Source: Seonamhaeicola maritimus
GTDB lineage: Bacteria > Bacteroidota > Bacteroidia > Flavobacteriales > Flavobacteriaceae
Length of the DNA: 64,000 bases
Direction: 5' to 3'
Assembly: GCF_008056315.1 (NCBI RefSeq)
Contig: NZ_VRKQ01000010.1
Span: forward strand, 310,001 to 374,000
The notes under the pieces were generated by a model. The model did not search any database, was not told the origin of the DNA, and saw only the letters and a list, made by a program, of their open reading frames with translations. Below, piece by piece: positions 60,115-64,000 of this stretch; the stretch's first letter is position 1; the number at the start of each line of letters is the position of its first letter. The position numbers were made by a program, and so were the translations under genes.

Positions 60115-60147
60115 AAAAAAAGCGACTCATTTTGAGTCGCCTTTAGC
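60113..60147. terminator. Bidirectional terminator between the lipoprotein and the TonB receptor genes
   Basis: GCGACTCA (60122-60129) pairs with TGAGTCGC (60133-60140). A tract on the left supplies a strong T run for the minus-strand receptor gene. Confidence 0.85.
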
Positions 60148-60165
60148 TTTATTATTCATTTAAAT

Positions 60166-62298
60166 TTAGAACTTCAATGTTGCTCCAACTAAAAAGTTGG
60201 TTGTTGCCTGCGGATAATATCCAGTTCCCTCTATTGTTGTAATTGCAATCGGATCTGACCAATCATCATCATAAGTATAATAATAACCGTTAGAAACATA
60301 TTTCTTATTGAATATGTTATTAACTAAACCTGATAAGATTATTGACTTGAATAACTTATTTGGTTTTATTTCAAAATTGATATTAAAATCATTAACAAAA
60401 TAACTATCTAGTTTTGAAAACTCAGAATCTACATTACCCATATATTGCTCACCAACATATTTGCTTAAGAAAGATAACTGAAGATTTTTAGCAGGGTAGA
60501 AATTAAAAGCATTTCCTACTACTAAATCAGGTGAAAAAGAAATATTAGTATTCCCTAAATTAACCAAAGCACCATCAATTGAGGCACTAAAATCTCTATT
60601 TTTATTACTACTTAATGCAATGTTAGTTGAGGTGCTAAATGATTTACAGAATTGAATATTGGCATCAATTTCTAAACCTAATCTATAGCTCTTACCACTT
60701 GTGGCTCTTATAGGACTTCCAACATCATCAAGTCCCCCTGTTAATACTAATTGGTTTTGGTAGAACATATAATAAATATTACTACTAATCGCTAATTTAT
60801 CTGTGTTGTGTCTCCACCCCAATTCAATATCATTTAGAGTTTCATTTTCTGTAACACCATTTTCGAAATCATCTCTATTTGGTTCTCTATTGGCTCTTGC
60901 GAAGGACACATACAAACTATTATTAATATTTGCCCGATACGTTAAACCTAATTTAGGATTGAAAAAACTAAAGTTAGCATCTGTTACAAATGGTGCTCTA
61001 TCTGAATTTAAACCATTGGTTTTATAACTCACAAAACGCCCTTGTAAATCAACAAATCCAGTAACATCATCAGATAATTTAAAAGTGGCTTTAGAGAATA
61101 CGCTGAAGTCATTTTTAGTGGCATCACCATCATAATATTGATCACGAATATCAGTATTTGGAGCTAAAGCAGATCCCCAAATAACTTCACCGAAATGATC
61201 TCCTGTATAAACACTATATGATAACCCAGTGATAAGCTCAATGGATTGATCTTTGTAAGTTACATTAGCATTAGCTACATAAAAATTGTTGTCTAACCAA
61301 CGACGGACGATTACATCGGAATCATCTTCAATTAAATTAGCAAAGTCTTCTGCTGACTCTTCTAGTTTATATTGCTCAAAATACCCTTTTCCTTTGGTAT
61401 AATTTAAACCAATATTAGTAGACCAATTATTATCAAAACGTTCGTTCCAATGTAATTGATAATGATCTTGCCAATAATTATCGGTTTCATTTTCATAAGT
61501 GTAGGGGTTTTGACGACGATCTTCCTTCAATTGTGCAGCATCTAAACCGTACCAAGACTGATAAGTATACTCTTTATTACCAAAAGTCAAAGCCTTAATC
61601 AAAGTATTACCATCTTTATAAATACCTTGCAAGAAATACGATTTTAAATCTGTAAAAGCTCTATCTACATAACCATCAGAATCTATTTTTGAAAAGCGCC
61701 CTGAGATTTCAAAATAATCGTCAATTAGTCCCGTACTTAATTTAACTGTATGTTTTCTGGTATTATAACTACCAAAACTATTTGAAATTTCGGCATAAGC
61801 TTCTTTTGCAAAAGCATCTGTCAATACATTTAAACTAGCACCAAAAGCACCGGAACCATTAGTTGAAGTTCCAACACCACGTTGCAATTGTAAGCTCTCT
61901 GTAGACGATGCAAAATCACCTAAATTTACCCAAAATGTTCCTTGGCTTTCAGGATCGTTGTACGGAATTCCATTAATAGTTACATTAACTCTTGTTGCAT
62001 CTGTACCACGCACACGAATTCCTGTGTAACCTATACCCGCTCCCGCATCACTTGTTGTAACCACTGACGGCAGATAATTTAGCAAGACAGGTAAATCTTG
62101 CCCTAAATTACGTTTTGCTAATTCTTCCTTTTTTACATTTGAATGAGTAATTGGAGAATCTGCATCAACCCTTACTGCCTTTACTAAAACTTCATCTAGC
62201 TTTTCTGTATTGGTTGAATCTTGTTTAACTTGATTTTGTTGCGCACATACGCTGACCGATAACACAAACAGTGTTAAAAAAAGAAATAAATTTTTCAT
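60166..62298 (-). CDS. TonB-dependent receptor under TPP-riboswitch control (thiamine or thiamine-related uptake)
   Basis: This 710-residue protein has a signal peptide (about 1-19, ending VCAQ). A TonB box (EVLVKAVR at about 37-44), a plug domain (LLNYLPSVVTTSD, IRVRGTDATRVNVTINGIPYNDPESQG) and a beta-barrel ending in ATLKF follow. It lacks a carboxypeptidase-regulatory-like domain. A TPP riboswitch in its leader predicts expression when thiamine diphosphate is scarce. It therefore is the likely outer-membrane receptor for thiamine or a precursor, comparable to the predicted Omr1. No thiamine synthesis or inner-membrane transport genes are adjacent. Confidence 0.88.
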   Translation of the reverse strand: MKNLFLFLTLFVLSVSVCAQQNQVKQDSTNTEKLDEVLVKAVRVDADSPITHSNVKKEELAKRNLGQDLPVLLNYLPSVVTTSDAGAGIGYTGIRVRGTDATRVNVTINGIPYNDPESQGTFWVNLGDFASSTESLQLQRGVGTSTNGSGAFGASLNVLTDAFAKEAYAEISNSFGSYNTRKHTVKLSTGLIDDYFEISGRFSKIDSDGYVDRAFTDLKSYFLQGIYKDGNTLIKALTFGNKEYTYQSWYGLDAAQLKEDRRQNPYTYENETDNYWQDHYQLHWNERFDNNWSTNIGLNYTKGKGYFEQYKLEESAEDFANLIEDDSDVIVRRWLDNNFYVANANVTYKDQSIELITGLSYSVYTGDHFGEVIWGSALAPNTDIRDQYYDGDATKNDFSVFSKATFKLSDDVTGFVDLQGRFVSYKTNGLNSDRAPFVTDANFSFFNPKLGLTYRANINNSLYVSFARANREPNRDDFENGVTENETLNDIELGWRHNTDKLAISSNIYYMFYQNQLVLTGGLDDVGSPIRATSGKSYRLGLEIDANIQFCKSFSTSTNIALSSNKNRDFSASIDGALVNLGNTNISFSPDLVVGNAFNFYPAKNLQLSFLSKYVGEQYMGNVDSEFSKLDSYFVNDFNINFEIKPNKLFKSIILSGLVNNIFNKKYVSNGYYYTYDDDWSDPIAITTIEGTGYYPQATTNFLVGATLKF

Positions 62299-62417
62299 GT
62301 CGATTAAAAAAAATAATAATCGAATAAAAAGAGGTAATTATTCTTTATGTTAATTAAAAATTGATTTTTGATACTCTTAATATTAAGACCTATCTACTTA
62401 GCTCTAGGTAACAAACC

Positions 62418-62445
62418 AAAAAATATCTAAACGGCGATTATCGCC
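62418..62445 (-). promoter_or_regulatory. Expression-platform hairpin of the TPP riboswitch
   Basis: GGCGATAATCGCC is a near-perfect palindrome (62433-62445) that shares three bases with the 3' strand of aptamer stem P1. A T run on the minus strand (62418-62423) follows nine bases after the hairpin. It is consistent with regulated termination, although the T run is not adjacent to the stem. Confidence 0.45.
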
Positions 62446-62523
62446 TTCCTAAACAGCATTACCTGTTCTAGGTTCAATGGGTATGATCTCAGCCACTTTT
62501 AAGGCACCCCTTTTTGAGAACGC
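62443..62523 (-). ncRNA. TPP (thiamine diphosphate) riboswitch aptamer
   Basis: Read on the minus strand, the leader contains the diagnostic THI-box blocks: GGGGTGCC (62504-62510 region), GGCTGAGA (62487-62494 region, holding CTGAGA), ATACCC, and the ACCTAGAACAGGTAATGC helix-loop. The outer stem P1 pairs GCGTTCT (62517-62523) with AGGAAGGC (62443-62450), with one mismatch. The aptamer ends about 145 bases before the TonB receptor ATG. The TPP-sensing core is complete in this reading. Confidence 0.93.
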
Positions 62524-62525
62524 CG

Positions 62526-62533
62526 CAAAGATA
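62526..62533 (-). promoter_or_regulatory. Bacteroidota -7 promoter element of the TPP-riboswitch transcript
   Basis: On the minus strand this reads TATCTTTG followed by CGG, matching TAnnTTTG. Its end is only two bases before aptamer stem P1, so transcription would start at or just inside the aptamer. Confidence 0.55.
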
Positions 62534-62573
62534 TACTAGAAATACGAAATATGAATTACGTTTTGTGATTTTT

Positions 62574-62981
62574 TTAGTCAATATTCGGTTTGCGCCTGTT
62601 TGCCTTTTTTTCTGATTTTATTCGTTTGTTCTTTAAACGTTTTCTAATTACCGACTTAGGTGTTTTAGTTGAAATTCGTCTTTTTTGAACTGTAAGAGAC
62701 CCTCTAATTATATCGAAAAACCGTTTTATAACTAGCCCCTTATTTTTATGTTGACTCCTTGTTTCATCGCATTGCAGAATTAGTAAGCCTTCTTTTGTTA
62801 ATCTGTTTTGAAGTTTTAGTAACAATAAATTCTTTTGATCTTCCGAGAGAGCTTTAGAATCTTTTAGGTTAAAAAGCAACTCAGTTTTACTAGCTACTTT
62901 ATTCACATGTTGACCTCCACTTCCAGAGCTTCTAACAGCTTTAAAAGTAAGTTCTTTTAGCAAGATTTCTTTGTTAAACAT
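62574..62981 (-). CDS. arfB: Ribosome-rescue peptidyl-tRNA hydrolase ArfB
   Basis: This 135-residue protein has the release-factor-like GGQ motif in SSGSGGQHVNKVASK (about 17-31) and a Lys/Arg-rich C-terminal tail (RRISTKTPKSVIRKRLKNKR to the end). The tail enters the empty mRNA channel of stalled ribosomes in ArfB/ICT1 proteins. It releases peptides from non-stop ribosomes without a stop codon. Its start codon touches the stop of the DUF4301 gene (1-base overlap), so they are co-transcribed. Confidence 0.93.
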   Translation of the reverse strand: MFNKEILLKELTFKAVRSSGSGGQHVNKVASKTELLFNLKDSKALSEDQKNLLLLKLQNRLTKEGLLILQCDETRSQHKNKGLVIKRFFDIIRGSLTVQKRRISTKTPKSVIRKRLKNKRIKSEKKANRRKPNID

Positions 62982-64000
62982 TACTTTACCTGATGAGCCG
63001 GATTAAGCAAATCATTCACTGTTTTTACCGGATTAAATGTTTCCAAGGGCACTTCAACAAAAACTGAATTCCAATATGCCATACTACCATTCCAGAGCCC
63101 AGGAAGTTCTAGAGCTTTAATATCAGTTCCATTTTGAGTTTTCATGGTTATAAAAGCCGCATCAGGATCTACGTACTTTTTAAGATTGAATTTCTCTCCT
63201 TTATAATTTCTTACTCCACAAACTAAATCTGTGGGATTAAAATGAGTTGCTTTATAAACTATTGCCTGTTGCTCTTTATCACTGAAATTAATTTGAGCAA
63301 ATTCCACTATTTGAAGCGAGACATTACCATGATCATCTTTAACCCAAAATGGACCTCCACCAGGTTGCCCTTCATTTTTAACCATGCCGCAAACTCTTAA
63401 AGGTCTATTGAATTTTTCTTTTAAATAAGTTGCTTTTCCTTCAGAACTAAATGCATCAAAATCTTGCGATATAGATACGTTCAACCTATGAATTAAAAAC
63501 AAGGCCATGATTTTGAAATCTTCAGTATCACAATCATTCTTATCTAGTTTATTCAAATAGGCAAATATCTTTTCTTGAATATTGAGTAGAACTCCTGCAA
63601 GCAATTTTTTATATTCTGAAATTGAACTGTTCTTTTCGGCTACAGCAATATTATCAATGTTCTTTATAAAAAGAAGATCATAATCTAATTCATTTAAGTT
63701 TTCTAATAGAGCTCCATGACCAGCAGGCCTGAACAATATAGATCCATCTTCTTTTCTGTATATAGAATTATCTGTATTCAATGCTAAGGTCTCAGTTTCT
63801 TCCTTTTGATAAGAATAAGAAACATTAAAAGCCACATCTGTTTCCTTTTGTAATTCGTTACTTATTTTTCCAAATTCTTTCTTAAAAAAATCATGATGCT
63901 TTTCTGAAACTGTAAAATGAAGATTAGCCTTATTATTTGAACTAGCGTAAATAGTAGATTCTAATAAATGCTCTCTGAAAGCAGAAACTGGTTCATCTTC
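62981..64000 (-). CDS. DUF4301 protein (partial, N-terminal end beyond the window)
   Basis: The reading frame continues without a stop from 62981 to the right edge (340 codons in view). The GTG at 63835 is therefore not the start. The part upstream of it (FREHLLESTIYASSNNK, FKKEFGKISNELQKETDVAF) joins smoothly. Visible segments include GHGALLENLNEL, CGMVKNEGQPGGGPFWV and LPGLWNGSMAYWNSVFVEVP, typical of DUF4301 in Bacteroidota. Function is unknown; the glycine-rich GQPGGGPF block could bind a phosphate group. The stop overlaps the arfB start. Confidence 0.85.
   Translation of the reverse strand, partial: EDEPVSAFREHLLESTIYASSNNKANLHFTVSEKHHDFFKKEFGKISNELQKETDVAFNVSYSYQKEETETLALNTDNSIYRKEDGSILFRPAGHGALLENLNELDYDLLFIKNIDNIAVAEKNSSISEYKKLLAGVLLNIQEKIFAYLNKLDKNDCDTEDFKIMALFLIHRLNVSISQDFDAFSSEGKATYLKEKFNRPLRVCGMVKNEGQPGGGPFWVKDDHGNVSLQIVEFAQINFSDKEQQAIVYKATHFNPTDLVCGVRNYKGEKFNLKKYVDPDAAFITMKTQNGTDIKALELPGLWNGSMAYWNSVFVEVPLETFNPVKTVNDLLNPAHQVK

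Overview
The window looks like a contiguous piece of chromosome from a marine-type member of the Flavobacteriaceae (Bacteroidota). The evidence is the AT-rich base composition, the Bacteroidota promoter element TAnnTTTG found at a fixed distance before many genes, a type IX secretion (T9SS) C-terminal sorting domain, TonB-dependent receptors, and many families typical of this phylum (DUF4296, DUF4271, DUF3098, DUF3127, DUF4301). I cannot assign a genus. No rRNA, tRNA, IS element, prophage or CRISPR array was seen. No stretch longer than 300 bases lacks a gene.

Layout. 1-6.7 kb: the tail of a pyruvate:ferredoxin oxidoreductase, an orphan HEPN-like protein, an Fe-S pair (Nfu, Mrp), a small operon (alkyltransferase-like protein, LysE exporter, TrmB), a glycosyltransferase, and a PhoR/PhoB-type two-component pair. 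6.8-15 kb: a minimal T9SS protein, a LuxE-like enzyme, TyrS, and a conserved block with an SDR enzyme, DUF4296, dihydroorotase, a DPM1-type glycosyltransferase, DUF4271 and HemD. 15-25.7 kb: a RhaT-like transporter, PEP carboxykinase, an Lrp regulator, GlyS, ComF, a nitrilase and an aminotransferase. 25.7-36 kb: a LytTR/LytS pair, L-2-hydroxyglutarate oxidase, a membrane-anchored MutS-like ATPase, a zinc peptidase, alanine dehydrogenase, SemiSWEET and LeuS. 36-49.8 kb: an EamA transporter, FtsX, a broken lipoprotein gene, DUF3098, then a carbohydrate island, then UppP, TruB and a TonB-like protein. 49.8-64 kb: DNA repair (Tag), PhoD, GH20 hexosaminidase, Aat, an orphan histidine kinase, GreA, a TPP-riboswitch-controlled TonB receptor, ArfB, and a DUF4301 gene running off the right edge.

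The most interesting region is 38.8-47.5 kb. A LacI-type regulator is divergent from a TonB receptor and from a run of genes for a GH63-like hydrolase resembling glucosylglycerate/mannosylglycerate hydrolases, an acetyltransferase, a sodium:solute symporter and a glycerate kinase. Together they read as uptake and cleavage of a glycosyl-glycerate compatible solute and conversion of the glycerate to phosphoglycerate. Two tandem LacI-type operators lie in the divergent promoter region. The island separates DUF3098 from uppP-truB, which are usually neighbours in this family.

Other notable signals are a TPP riboswitch starting almost at a predicted transcription start before a TonB receptor, two tandem terminator-like hairpins in the leader of greA, an in-frame TGA in a small lipoprotein gene, and several enzymes whose usual key residues are replaced.
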